64,000 nucleotides of DNA from JAGXLC01 sp964585385. GTDB lineage: Bacteria > Bacteroidota > Bacteroidia > Bacteroidales > UBA12077. A program made the translations under genes and the position numbers. The stretch spans positions 1 through 64,000 of the forward strand of contig CAZPDP010000012.1 of the NCBI GenBank assembly GCA_964585385.1, given 5' to 3'. The notes beneath the pieces were generated by a model, which was not told the origin of the DNA, did not search any database, and saw only the letters and a program-made list of their open reading frames with translations. Shown piece by piece: positions 15,309-23,996 of the stretch. Every line of letters begins with the position of its first letter. The stretch's first letter is position 1.

Positions 15309-15872
15309 TTGAAATATCTTATTACCGGACTAGGAAATATCGGAGATAAGTACAAGGATACAAGACATAACATCGGTTTTAAAATATTGGATGCATTCGC
15401 AGATGCATCCAATATTTTTTTTGATGACAAGCGTTATGGCGCTGTTACCTCTTACAAATTTAAAGGAAGAACATTCATTCTTCTCAAACCCTCAACATAC
15501 GTTAATTTAAGCGGAAGAGCTGTAAATTACTGGCTCAAAAAAGAAAAAATACATCTCGATCGATTACTGGTTATAGCAGATGATGTATCCATTCCTTTTG
15601 GTTCTATCCGAATTAAGCCTAAAGGTGGAGCAGCAGGCCATAACGGACTTACTAATGTCAACCAGGTATTGGGAACACAACAATATCCACGTCTGCGTTT
15701 TGGTATAGGAAATGATTACTATCCCGGAGAGCAGGTACAATATGTTTTAGGGAGTTGGTCTGAAGAGCAAAAAAAACAGCTCCCGGAGCTGATTGATCAC
15801 TCCATAGAAATGATAAAAGCCTTTGGAACTATCGGGCTGGAGCTTACCATGACCCAATACAATAAAAAGTAA
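15309..15872 (+). CDS. pth: Peptidyl-tRNA hydrolase (TTG start)
   Basis: 187-residue hydrolase that releases peptides from peptidyl-tRNA dropped by stalled ribosomes. N10 and catalytic H20 (KDTRHNIGF) are present, as are VIADDVSIPFGSIR with the conserved Asp, KGGAAGHNGL, and the family tail pattern. The start is TTG at 15309-15311; it gives exactly the family N-terminus (MKYLITGLGN) and no ATG lies nearby upstream in frame. It is in the rplY-pth-S4 run. Confidence 0.95.
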   Translation: MKYLITGLGNIGDKYKDTRHNIGFKILDAFADASNIFFDDKRYGAVTSYKFKGRTFILLKPSTYVNLSGRAVNYWLKKEKIHLDRLLVIADDVSIPFGSIRIKPKGGAAGHNGLTNVNQVLGTQQYPRLRFGIGNDYYPGEQVQYVLGSWSEEQKKQLPELIDHSIEMIKAFGTIGLELTMTQYNKK

Positions 15873-15894
15873 AACAAAACGTAAATTTATTAGT

Positions 15895-16290
15895 ATGGGC
15901 AAAACTGATGATCTGAGAATAGACAAATGGCTCTGGGCTGTTAGAATTTTCAAAACACGCAGCCAGGCTACCGATGCCTGTAAAAAAGGCAGGGTGCTCA
16001 TTGACGACCAACAGGTAAAACCTGCCAGAACGGTTAAACTGGGTGAAATAGTTACTGTAAAGAAAAAACCTGTGTTCTACAAGTATAAAATCACAGGGCT
16101 GTTGGGCAAAAGGCAGTCAGCCAGAATTGCCAGGGAAAACCTGGAAGATATAACACCGGAGGAAGAACTCAAAAAGCTCGAAATGCATAAGAAACAGGAC
16201 ATATTTGAATCCCGTGACAAAGGAGCTGGAAGGCCCACCAAAAAAGAACGCAGAATACTGGACAAGATTAAAAGAAAAGGAATTCAATAA
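15895..16290 (+). CDS. S4-domain RNA-binding protein (Hsp15/HslR-like)
   Basis: 131-residue protein with an S4 RNA-binding domain in residues 6-65 (LRIDKWLWAVRIFKTRSQA, GRVLIDDQQVKPARTVKLGE) and a basic C-terminal extension ending in KKERRILDKIKRKG. The Hsp15 family rescues 50S subunits carrying nascent-chain tRNA, which fits the position after pth. The stop overlaps the next start by one base (TAATG), so the two are coupled. Confidence 0.88.
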   Translation: MGKTDDLRIDKWLWAVRIFKTRSQATDACKKGRVLIDDQQVKPARTVKLGEIVTVKKKPVFYKYKITGLLGKRQSARIARENLEDITPEEELKKLEMHKKQDIFESRDKGAGRPTKKERRILDKIKRKGIQ

Positions 16291-16820
16291 TGATAATAGC
16301 CAGAGAAAAAAAGAAAACCAATATAGCTGAATACATCCTCTACATGTGGCAAATAGAGGATATGATAAGAGCTTATAAATTCAACCTCGACGCAATTGAT
16401 AAAGAAATTATACAAAACTTTGATCAGCCTGATGACATTAAAAAAGACATGCGGATTTGGTATGAAGACTTGATCCGGAGAATGGAAAGCCAGGGTATAA
16501 AAGAAAAAGGACATTTTGAATTTCTGAATAATCTTGTAAAAGAACTGGACGATCTTCACATTAGCCTTATCCAGGATCCAAATGAGCTGGATTATATTGA
16601 TGCTTATAATAAAGCAAAACCTTCCATTAAAGATTTAAAGAACAAAGCCAGGGGAACCGTTTCCGGGGATATTGAAGCCAGTCTGCAAGGTCTCTATGGA
16701 ATATTGCTGCTGAAATTGCAAAAGAAGCCTCTGAATGCAGCAACGCAAGATGCACTTGCATCTATAAGTCATCTAATGGCTTTACTGAATGAGAGATATC
16801 AATCCAGAAAAAAGGAATAA
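16290..16820 (+). CDS. DUF4924 family protein
   Basis: 176-residue, largely helical cytoplasmic protein, recognisable as the Bacteroidota family DUF4924 by its opening (AREKKKTNIAEYILYMWQIEDMIRAY) and the helical pattern through AKPSIKDLKNKA and ISHLMALLNERYQSR. No catalytic motif, signal peptide or cysteine cluster is seen. Function unknown. It overlaps the S4-domain gene by one base and ends the rightward run. The next gene is convergent 41 bp away, without an obvious terminator. Confidence 0.82.
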   Translation: MIIAREKKKTNIAEYILYMWQIEDMIRAYKFNLDAIDKEIIQNFDQPDDIKKDMRIWYEDLIRRMESQGIKEKGHFEFLNNLVKELDDLHISLIQDPNELDYIDAYNKAKPSIKDLKNKARGTVSGDIEASLQGLYGILLLKLQKKPLNAATQDALASISHLMALLNERYQSRKKE

Positions 16821-16861
16821 AAAGTTTTCCAGGAATTCTATGCAAAGCTTTGGTTCTGTAT

Positions 16862-17284
16862 TTAATCCAGAAATTTATGCTTTACCCCCCTATCCGGTAC
16901 AAAGCATTGCTCCTTCCTTCCAAACCATTTGTAGCGGTTCCTGGCAATGAAATTATAGATTGGATCCCGGATGAACCGGGGCAATATAATAAATACATAA
17001 AAAACAGGCCAGGGCCATCTTAGTTTTCTTGCCGCCCTGAGAGCCGCAGTTGACTGAAAATAAATTTTATCTCCTTCAAAAAGTACAATAGAATCGGGGG
17101 CATCTTTAGTGAGGCCGTATTTTTCCAATAATGAACGGGCAAATGAAGATTGAAGTGAAGCGAACCTGAACCAATCCTTCTTTTCTCGCTTAAGAATAAA
17201 AACAACAGAACCGCTGCATAAGTTGCAGTACCCATCAAAGAGCAAAAGCAATTTGTTATTAAACACATCACTAGTCATACACAT
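16862..17284 (-). CDS. DCC-family (DUF393) thiol-disulfide oxidoreductase
   Basis: 140-residue DUF393 protein. The family motif appears as LFDGYCNLCSGSV, giving a CxxC pair (C21, C24) in a thioredoxin-like fold. FRFASLQS and the membrane-apposed stretch WPVFYVFIILPRFIRDPIYNFIARNRYKW are typical of the family. The substrate is unknown. It starts 25 bp after the manA stop, so it is the last gene of a leftward group with the aminotransferase and manA. Confidence 0.87.
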   Translation of the reverse strand: MCMTSDVFNNKLLLLFDGYCNLCSGSVVFILKREKKDWFRFASLQSSFARSLLEKYGLTKDAPDSIVLFEGDKIYFQSTAALRAARKLRWPWPVFYVFIILPRFIRDPIYNFIARNRYKWFGRKEQCFVPDRGVKHKFLD

Positions 17285-17309
17285 TCATAATTCCTGAGTA
17301 TCCGGAAAA

Positions 17310-18308
17310 TTATTCCTCCTTACCATACTTAATATATACTTCCAGTAATTTAACATCAGGATGAGGTATAAATTTAAGATGATCCATACTTGCCGGTATA
17401 AGGACAGTTTCCCCTTTCGAAAGCTCCATTCTGTCTTCCTCATCATATTCTATCTCAACCTTACCTTCAAGACACATGTATATAATAAAGGAATCCAGAG
17501 TCAGAAAATCCTTCTCCAACATCTCATCAAGGTCAAGGATATTTGTAGTAAAATAATCGCATTGAACCAGGTTGGATGAACGGTTTTTTTCCTTTGTATA
17601 ACGGGTTCTGTAATTATCATAATACGTATAATCAATGGCATCCACAGCGAGGTCATTATGCAATTCCCGGGGTTTGCCATCCTGCCCCATCCGGTTCCAG
17701 TCGAAAATCCGGTATGTCACGTCCGATGTTTGTTGAATTTCAGCCAGCAGTATACCTGCCCCGATAGCATGAATGCGTCCTGCGGGAAGGTAAAACACAT
17801 CACCTGGTTTTACTTTTTCGTTATTCAGGATATCGGGTAAGGTATTGTTTTCAAGATGTTTTAAATATTCATCTTTGTCCATTTTCCTGTTGAAACCAGA
17901 GATAAGCTCTGCCCCCTCTTCTGCTTCTATCACATACCACATTTCTGTTTTACCATATGCATTATGCCTTTTTTTTGCCAGCTTATCACCGGGGTGTACC
18001 TGGATGGAAAGCACGTCATCGGCATCTATGAATTTAATAAGCAATGGGAATTCAATTCCGTATTGCTTGTATATCTTCTCTCCCACCAAATCAGCCATAT
18101 AAACCTCTATGAGCTCCTGGAGGGTATTACCGGCCAGGTATCCATTGGATACCACAGATACATTCTCCTGAACAGCAGAAATTTCCCAGCTTTCCCCTAT
18201 ATTTTTATCTTCGGGTATGTTCTTATCCAAAACCTTTTTTAATCTTTGATCGCCCCAAATTTTTTCTTTAAAAATGGGGTTAAACTTTAAAGGATATAGT
18301 TCATGCAT
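17310..18308 (-). CDS. manA: Class I mannose-6-phosphate isomerase
   Basis: 332-residue zinc enzyme interconverting fructose-6-phosphate and mannose-6-phosphate, feeding GDP-mannose for surface glycans. Zinc-ligand motifs SIQVHPGD (Gln, His) and GKTEMWYVIEA (Glu) are present, and FYLPAGRIHAIGAGILLAEIQQTSDVTYRIFDW carries the last His and the catalytic Arg region. The length fits the short Bacteroidota/Firmicutes form. It lies 49 bp downstream of the aminotransferase gene. Confidence 0.93.
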   Translation of the reverse strand: MHELYPLKFNPIFKEKIWGDQRLKKVLDKNIPEDKNIGESWEISAVQENVSVVSNGYLAGNTLQELIEVYMADLVGEKIYKQYGIEFPLLIKFIDADDVLSIQVHPGDKLAKKRHNAYGKTEMWYVIEAEEGAELISGFNRKMDKDEYLKHLENNTLPDILNNEKVKPGDVFYLPAGRIHAIGAGILLAEIQQTSDVTYRIFDWNRMGQDGKPRELHNDLAVDAIDYTYYDNYRTRYTKEKNRSSNLVQCDYFTTNILDLDEMLEKDFLTLDSFIIYMCLEGKVEIEYDEEDRMELSKGETVLIPASMDHLKFIPHPDVKLLEVYIKYGKEE

Positions 18309-18357
18309 TGGTTTCTGTTTTTAGGTGTTTTTTGACTAATTTAAGAAAAAAAACGAA

Positions 18358-19188
18358 TTACCGGCTTTCGATATAACCCTCAATTTTCTCATTATACTTT
18401 ACCATCAGAAACTCTAAAAGTTCATGTTTAACCGGTAAAATTAAATCCACGACTTGTTTGACGGGCAATATCCTGGGTGATGTTCCTGTAATAAAGACAG
18501 CCTCGAATTCCTTAAACTCGTCTTTATGAATTTTTCTGAATTCAATTTCTATTTGATGTTCATTGCATAATTCAATAACTTTCTTCCTGGCAATTCCCTG
18601 CAGAACTGAATCATCAGGAGGAGTTATCAAACGACAGCCTTTTATTGCAAAAATGTTAGAACGGCTTCCTTCTGTCACCGAACCATCTCTTTCTACCAGA
18701 AAGGCTTCATAAACATCTGAATCCTGAATGTGCTGGTCAGCAGTTTTCCTCGCTTCTGTGCCCAATACCTTGGCATTGGGATCTTTCCTTACCGCAGAAC
18801 AAAAGATAGCTTTTACTCCGTTCTTATACTGATTGGAATCCGGAAAAGAATATTCAGTAAAAAACATCAGGAAATTATACCGGTCCCTTTCGGGATAATC
18901 AAAGAAGTTAATGATCAACTTAATCTTCCCGGTTGATACATCATTATTATCAATTAAATCCTTTAAGCGCTGTCTGATTATTAACGGGTCTTCTTTTATT
19001 GACAGATTCTCCAGCTTTATGGAATGAAAAAGCCTTGCCAGGTGATCTTCAAGAAAAATAGCGATACCTCGCTCAAACCTTATTATTTCATAGACTGAAA
19101 AACCGCTTAAAAAACAATAGGCTCCGAATTCTTCAGTTGAAAGCAACTGATCATTCAGTATAAAAGTATTCCCCAGACATTTCTCCAT
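18358..19188 (-). CDS. PLP-dependent class IV aminotransferase (BCAT/DAAT/ADC-lyase fold)
   Basis: 276-residue fold-type IV PLP enzyme. The PLP-binding lysine is probably in EARKTADQHIQDSD. DGSVTEGSRSNIFAIKG and SVLQGIARKKVIELC are class IV signatures, and VFITGTSPRILPVKQV is the usual C-terminal block. The family includes branched-chain and D-amino-acid aminotransferases and aminodeoxychorismate lyase. The motifs here do not settle which, and the neighbours (manA, DCC protein) do not help. Confidence 0.85.
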   Translation of the reverse strand: MEKCLGNTFILNDQLLSTEEFGAYCFLSGFSVYEIIRFERGIAIFLEDHLARLFHSIKLENLSIKEDPLIIRQRLKDLIDNNDVSTGKIKLIINFFDYPERDRYNFLMFFTEYSFPDSNQYKNGVKAIFCSAVRKDPNAKVLGTEARKTADQHIQDSDVYEAFLVERDGSVTEGSRSNIFAIKGCRLITPPDDSVLQGIARKKVIELCNEHQIEIEFRKIHKDEFKEFEAVFITGTSPRILPVKQVVDLILPVKHELLEFLMVKYNEKIEGYIESR

Positions 19189-19423
19189 AATTCAGCCAAA
19201 ATTATAACATTTGAACAGAATTATAGAATAGCAATCAAACAATAACAAAATAATTTCGTTTAAAATAGTAAATAACTAAATCTCTAGTACCCTTCTGTCA
19301 AGTAATCTGGTATTTACTAGAATTTGTTAAGCCTGGATAGAATACAAAAAATCTTATATTAATTATTATATTCGCTCTTTAACCGTATAAACAATAAATA
19401 CAATATTTAAAAGAACAACCATT

Positions 19424-20395
19424 ATGAACTGTAAGTCTTATTTCTTGATCGTTATATCATCTTTTATATTCATCTTCAGCTCCTGTCAGGAAAATACAGG
19501 TCCATATTTAGGTGGAGGTGGTGGCGGTGGTTCCGACCAATGGGAGGATTACACCAAAGCCAATGGACTTGTAAATAATAATGTTCGGGCTCTTGGAGTA
19601 GACCCGGGGGATACTCTTTGGGTAGGCACTTCCGGCGGACTATCCAAATTCGATGGTTCCGGATGGACCAATTACACAGAAGAGGATGGTTTGATAAGCG
19701 ATACGGTAAGAGCAATTGTAGTGGATAAAACCGGAAATATCTGGATTGGAACAAACAGGGGGCTTTCAAAATTCAATCACAACAACTGGAAGAATTATAC
19801 AAAAGAAAACGGCCTACCAAGCAATAATATACATACCCTGGCATTAGACCAAAACAATAATCTCTGGATTGGAACAGACAGCAACAGCATTTCAAGATTC
19901 AATGGCTCTACTTTTAAAAATTATGTGGTTATAGAAAAATTTGGTACCATCAATACCCTTTGTTTTGACAACCAGGACAACCTTTGGGTTGGCAGTGAGT
20001 TTTCCGGTCTATCAAAACTGGATTTGACAACAATGGACTGGCGGCATTATGTTAATGATTTGAATATGTCAGTTAGCGGTTCCCTGTGTACCCCTACCGA
20101 ACTATGGTTTGCTGTTTATGGCGAAGGTGTTTACCGCTTTTCTGATAACCTATGGGAGCCTTTCGATGAAGAGGATGGTTTGATTTCAAAATACATCAAT
20201 GTTATTGAAGAAGACCATTCTAATAGCATATGGTTTGGAACCAGCGAAGGGCTTTCACGTTATGACGGGACCACCTGGACAAATCACTCAGTGGCCACAG
20301 GGCTTGTCGGAAATACTGTGTTCGACCTGGCGGTGGATTCAGAAAATAATTTATGGGTGGCAACAGGTAAAGGATTATCAAAATCAAAAAATTAA
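19424..20395 (+). CDS. Two-component-regulator-type propeller lipoprotein
   Basis: 323-residue lipoprotein with a signal peptide and lipobox ending at Cys20 (FIFSSCQ). A poly-Gly linker follows, then about seven Reg_prop repeats of the form LWIGTxxGLSKFDGxxWTNYTxxxGL, which fold into a beta-propeller. Such propellers are usually the sensor part of hybrid two-component systems. Here no membrane helix, kinase or Y_Y_Y domain follows, so it is a stand-alone surface propeller. Its last codons overlap a decayed secreted-protein fragment in another frame. Confidence 0.85.
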   Translation: MNCKSYFLIVISSFIFIFSSCQENTGPYLGGGGGGGSDQWEDYTKANGLVNNNVRALGVDPGDTLWVGTSGGLSKFDGSGWTNYTEEDGLISDTVRAIVVDKTGNIWIGTNRGLSKFNHNNWKNYTKENGLPSNNIHTLALDQNNNLWIGTDSNSISRFNGSTFKNYVVIEKFGTINTLCFDNQDNLWVGSEFSGLSKLDLTTMDWRHYVNDLNMSVSGSLCTPTELWFAVYGEGVYRFSDNLWEPFDEEDGLISKYINVIEEDHSNSIWFGTSEGLSRYDGTTWTNHSVATGLVGNTVFDLAVDSENNLWVATGKGLSKSKN

Positions 20396-20615
20396 TTACC
20401 CGATTATTTTATTTTTACTACTCCCCTCATCCCAGGTATTTTCCCAGGTTAAGTATATTGAGGTGAACATCAATCAGCCTGGTTTATCTGAATGCCTGAG
20501 CACATCAGTTGGAAATCCACAAGAAATGAATGCTGATGTAAAAATTTATCCCAACCCGAATAAAAACATCTTTCCTGTAATTTTTTCCTCTTTTTTTCAT
20601 CCTACTACAAAATGA
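20388..20615 (+). pseudogene. Remnant of a T9SS-type secreted protein
   Basis: An open stretch without a proper start codon encodes INYPIILFLLLPSSQVFSQ, which looks like a signal peptide, then about 35 residues, then VKIYPNPNKNIF. The last resembles the opening of a T9SS type A sorting domain (IYPNPN), but the domain breaks off after a few residues. The pieces fit a secreted protein that has lost its start, its body and most of its sorting tail. A very short real protein with a non-standard start cannot be excluded. The rest of the 20396-20776 gap holds only a dyad at 20652-20681. Confidence 0.5.
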
Positions 20616-20651
20616 TTTGCATAAAACGGTAAAATGTTTCTCCGTTCAATT

Positions 20652-20681
20652 TCGTACAGGTATTGTAACATTCCCGTACGA
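20652..20681. promoter_or_regulatory. Inverted repeat upstream of the ABC exporter operon
   Basis: TCGTACAGG and CCCGTACGA form a 9-bp dyad with 8 of 9 positions complementary, separated by 12 bp, 95 bp before the start of the ABC ATPase gene. Size and spacing suit a dimeric regulator site. No T-run follows, so it is not a terminator. No regulator gene is adjacent. Confidence 0.4.
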
Positions 20682-20776
20682 TAAAAAAGACATACAAATC
20701 ATTTATTACACTGATAAACAGAACATAATCTTTTTGGCACATATATTGAGAATGTTTTCATCAAATAAAAAAATTT

Positions 20777-21472
20777 ATGATAAGACTTGATTCGCTCCAT
20801 AAATCTTATATTACAGGAAGAAATAAACTTCATGTACTGAAGGGTATAGATTTGCATATTGAAGAAGGTGAGATGGTGTCAATTATGGGCTCTTCCGGTT
20901 CCGGAAAATCAACACTGCTTAATGTGCTGGGTATACTTGATGGGTACGATGAAGGAGAATACAGGCTTAACAATCATCTTATCACAGAACTTTCGGAAAA
21001 GAAAGCCGCACAATACAGAAATAGCATGATTGGCTTTGTCTTTCAGTCATTCAACCTCATATCTTTTAAAAATGCCATGGAAAATGTGGCTTTACCTTTA
21101 TACTATCAAAAAGTAGGGCGCCGAAAAAGAAATAGAATAGCCATGGAGTACCTTGATATGATGGGACTTAAAGACTGGGCGGAGCACATGCCCAATGAGC
21201 TCTCAGGGGGTCAGAAACAGCGTGTAGCCATAGCCCGTGCACTCATAAACAAGCCCAAAGTGATTCTTGCTGATGAACCTACCGGCGCCCTGGATACAGG
21301 AACTTCTTATGAAATGATGAAAGTGCTGAAAAATGTGAATGAATCAGGCATTACTGTCATAATCGTGACTCATGAAAAAGATATCTCAGAAATGACCAAT
21401 CGCATTATTCGACTTAAAGATGGCATCATCGAAGGTAATAACCAGGAAGAAAAGATGAAAGCTTATGTTTGA
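20777..21472 (+). CDS. MacB/LolD-type ABC transporter ATPase
   Basis: 231-residue ATPase of the MacB/LolD/FtsE class. Walker A is MGSSGSGKST (about 36-45), the Q-loop is in FVFQSFNL, the signature is LSGGQKQRVAIARA, Walker B is VILADEPTGALD, and the switch His is in IVTHEKDI. It overlaps the first permease by 8 bp and heads a four-gene operon (ATPase, two permeases, adaptor). The set resembles mechanotransmission exporters that act from the periplasm. Cargo unknown: a lipid, peptide or antibiotic is possible. Confidence 0.93.
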   Translation: MIRLDSLHKSYITGRNKLHVLKGIDLHIEEGEMVSIMGSSGSGKSTLLNVLGILDGYDEGEYRLNNHLITELSEKKAAQYRNSMIGFVFQSFNLISFKNAMENVALPLYYQKVGRRKRNRIAMEYLDMMGLKDWAEHMPNELSGGQKQRVAIARALINKPKVILADEPTGALDTGTSYEMMKVLKNVNESGITVIIVTHEKDISEMTNRIIRLKDGIIEGNNQEEKMKAYV

Positions 21473-22697
21473 CAGGGATAAATGGGAAGAAATCCTGCAT
21501 ACGATCAAGCAGAATAAACTCCGCACCTTTCTGACTGGTTTCAGCGTTGCATGGGGCATTTTTATGCTTATCATTTTACTGGGATCGGGAAATGGATTAC
21601 AAAATGGCATCGAGTACCAATTCAGAGATGATGCTACAAACAGCATCTTTGTTTACCGGGGTCGTACCAGTGAAATCTACAAAGGCCTCAATAAAGGAAG
21701 GTTAATACAGCTTGACATGGAAGATTATCAATGGATAAAAAAAAACCTGCCCAATGTCCGGAATGCTTCGGCCCGCTACAATATTTACGGTGACAATAAA
21801 ATTTCTTATAAAAATGAATACGGAGACTTTGACATTCGCACAGTGCATCCGGATTACAGTAAAATTGAAAAAACTATACCCATAGAAGGCCGCTTCATTA
21901 ACGACAATGATATACGGGAAAACAGGAAAGTTGCCTGCATAGGGAAAGAAGTAAAAGAAGTGCTTTTTAAAAGTGAAAATCCTATAGGAAAGCACATCAA
22001 AATAAATAATATCTCTTTCAAAGTGGTTGGGGTTTTTGATGATGAAGGCGGAGGCAGGGAGCTCAGACGTCTGTACCTGCCTGTCACAACGGCACAGCAA
22101 ATTTTCAGCAGGGATAACAAAGTTCACGCGCTTGTCTTTACTACAGATTTGTTAGATGGCGAAGAAAGCAAAAAGATGGTCAGGGCCCTTAGAGGCAAAC
22201 TTGCCCAAAAACACCACTTCAGTGAAAATGATGAAAGCGCCCTTTACATCAATAATAACGTGGAACGATACACTCAGTTCAGAAGCGTGTTTGCAGCCAT
22301 AGACCTGTTTATCTGGATTATTGGAATCGGTACCATTATAGCAGGTATTGTGGGTGTAAGTAATATTATGATTATCCTGGTTAAGGAACGAACGCAGGAA
22401 ATTGGCATTCGAAAAGCCATTGGCGCAACTCCCGGCTCAATAATAGGGCTTATTTTGATGGAATCGGTATTGATCACAACTTTTGCCGGATACATTGGAC
22501 TGGTATTGGGGGTGGGCATTTTAAGCCTGATTTCAAACACCATAACTGCCAATGACTTTTTTATGAATCCACAGGTTGATATTACAATTGCTTTGAGTGC
22601 CACACTGCTTCTCGTAATTTCGGGTATGATTGCAGGTCTGTTCCCGGCAAGAAAAGCAGCCCAAATCAAGCCCATTGTGGCATTGCGTGATGAATAA
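21465..22697 (+). CDS. MacB-like ABC permease 1
   Basis: 410-residue permease with four membrane segments: one near residues 25-45 (FSVAWGIFMLIILLGSG), a large periplasmic MacB_PCD domain at about 50-280, and three more in the FtsX domain at about 285-400 (IIGIGTIIAGIVGVSNIMIILVKERTQEIGIRKAIGA). It shares its opening layout (MFDxDxW...NKLRTFLT) with the next gene, so the two arose by duplication and probably form a heterodimer. It overlaps the ATPase gene by 8 bp. Confidence 0.91.
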   Translation: MFDRDKWEEILHTIKQNKLRTFLTGFSVAWGIFMLIILLGSGNGLQNGIEYQFRDDATNSIFVYRGRTSEIYKGLNKGRLIQLDMEDYQWIKKNLPNVRNASARYNIYGDNKISYKNEYGDFDIRTVHPDYSKIEKTIPIEGRFINDNDIRENRKVACIGKEVKEVLFKSENPIGKHIKINNISFKVVGVFDDEGGGRELRRLYLPVTTAQQIFSRDNKVHALVFTTDLLDGEESKKMVRALRGKLAQKHHFSENDESALYINNNVERYTQFRSVFAAIDLFIWIIGIGTIIAGIVGVSNIMIILVKERTQEIGIRKAIGATPGSIIGLILMESVLITTFAGYIGLVLGVGILSLISNTITANDFFMNPQVDITIALSATLLLVISGMIAGLFPARKAAQIKPIVALRDE

Positions 22698-22709
22698 AAC
22701 AAAAACGAG

Positions 22710-23981
22710 ATGTTTGACTTAGACAGATGGCAACAAATATACAGTGTACTCAAAAAGAATAAGCTAAGGACTTTCTTAACAGCCTTCGGTGTATTCTGGG
22801 GTATTTTTATGCTGGTTATTATGCTTGGTTCAGGCAACGGCCTGATAAACGGTATTACACAGGGCATTGGCGACTTTGCTACCAATAGTTTCTTTATGTG
22901 GTCGCAACAAACCACCGTGGATTACCAAGGATATCCGAAGGGAAGAAGAATCAACTTTAAAAACAAGGATATTGAAACCCTGAGAATGAATGTTGAAGGG
23001 ATTGAGCACATAGCTCCGAAGATGCAGATGGGAAGCTACAATGGCAATGGAACGGACAACGTTGTCAGGGGACTGAAATCGGGTTCATTTACCATTAGCG
23101 GCGACTATCCTGAATTTAATGAAATTGATCCGGCTGTTATGATTAATGGGAGGTTCATTAACAAAACAGATATAGAGGAGAAAAGAAAGGTAGCAGTGCT
23201 TGGCAGAAGGGTTTACGAGGAGCTGTTTGACCCAAATGAAAAAGCAATCGGGGAATACATCAGGATACAAGGAGTATATTTCCAGGTGATTGGCATTTTC
23301 AAACCTTTAAATCCAAACATAAATTTCGGAGGAGATAAAGAACGTTCCATAATCCTTCCTTTTACAACATTTCAGCAGGTCTACAACTTTGGAGACAACA
23401 TTGGATTTATGGCCATAACAGCAAAAAAAGGATATGAGGCGAAGGACCTGGAAGAAAAAGCCATCCGTATTATGAAAAAGGTTCACACCATTGCGCCCGA
23501 AGACGATCAAGCCATTGGACATATTAACATTGAAAAAGAATACAAAAAGATGGTCGGGCTATTCACAGGAATTGGAGTTTTAATCTGGATTGTAGGTACA
23601 GGAACACTTCTGGCAGGCATAATCGGGGTGAGCAATATTATGCTTGTGGTTGTAAAAGAACGCACCGTTGAAATAGGTATACAACGGGCAATCGGAGCAA
23701 CTCCAGGCAATATAATCAGCCAGATAATCAGTGAAGCATTGGTATTAACAGTTTTTGCCGGTTATATGGGACTTGTTACGGGTGTGGGTATCCTGGAGTT
23801 ACTCAACTTTGCCCTGGTTAATTCCGGAGCTAATACAGAGATGTTCAAAAATCCGCAAATCAATTTTAATATAGCGATTGCATCGCTCGCCATTTTGGCA
23901 TTTTTCGGTATTATAGCCGGATTGTTGCCAGCCCGGAGAGCTGTTAAAATAAGACCAATCGAAGCAATTAGAAACAATTAA
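22710..23981 (+). CDS. MacB-like ABC permease 2
   Basis: 423-residue paralogue of permease 1, with the same four-segment FtsX/MacB_PCD architecture (first segment GVFWGIFMLVIMLGSG; FtsX block IVGTGTLLAGIIGVSNIMLVVVKERTVEIGIQRAIGA). The periplasmic domain has diverged more than the membrane part, as expected if the two subunits divide the substrate-facing role. It starts 13 bp after permease 1 and ends 16 bp before the adaptor gene. Confidence 0.91.
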   Translation: MFDLDRWQQIYSVLKKNKLRTFLTAFGVFWGIFMLVIMLGSGNGLINGITQGIGDFATNSFFMWSQQTTVDYQGYPKGRRINFKNKDIETLRMNVEGIEHIAPKMQMGSYNGNGTDNVVRGLKSGSFTISGDYPEFNEIDPAVMINGRFINKTDIEEKRKVAVLGRRVYEELFDPNEKAIGEYIRIQGVYFQVIGIFKPLNPNINFGGDKERSIILPFTTFQQVYNFGDNIGFMAITAKKGYEAKDLEEKAIRIMKKVHTIAPEDDQAIGHINIEKEYKKMVGLFTGIGVLIWIVGTGTLLAGIIGVSNIMLVVVKERTVEIGIQRAIGATPGNIISQIISEALVLTVFAGYMGLVTGVGILELLNFALVNSGANTEMFKNPQINFNIAIASLAILAFFGIIAGLLPARRAVKIRPIEAIRNN

Positions 23982-23996
23982 AATGTAAATGAAAAA

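Noticed and set aside
14945..15430. Ser/Ala-rich antisense frame of 161 codons
   Set aside because: It is the mirror of the GAA/GCT-rich tail of rplY and the start of pth; low complexity keeps the opposite strand open.
22274..22915. 213-codon antisense frame across the two permease genes
   Set aside because: It spans the junction of two well-supported genes and mirrors their hydrophobic helices.
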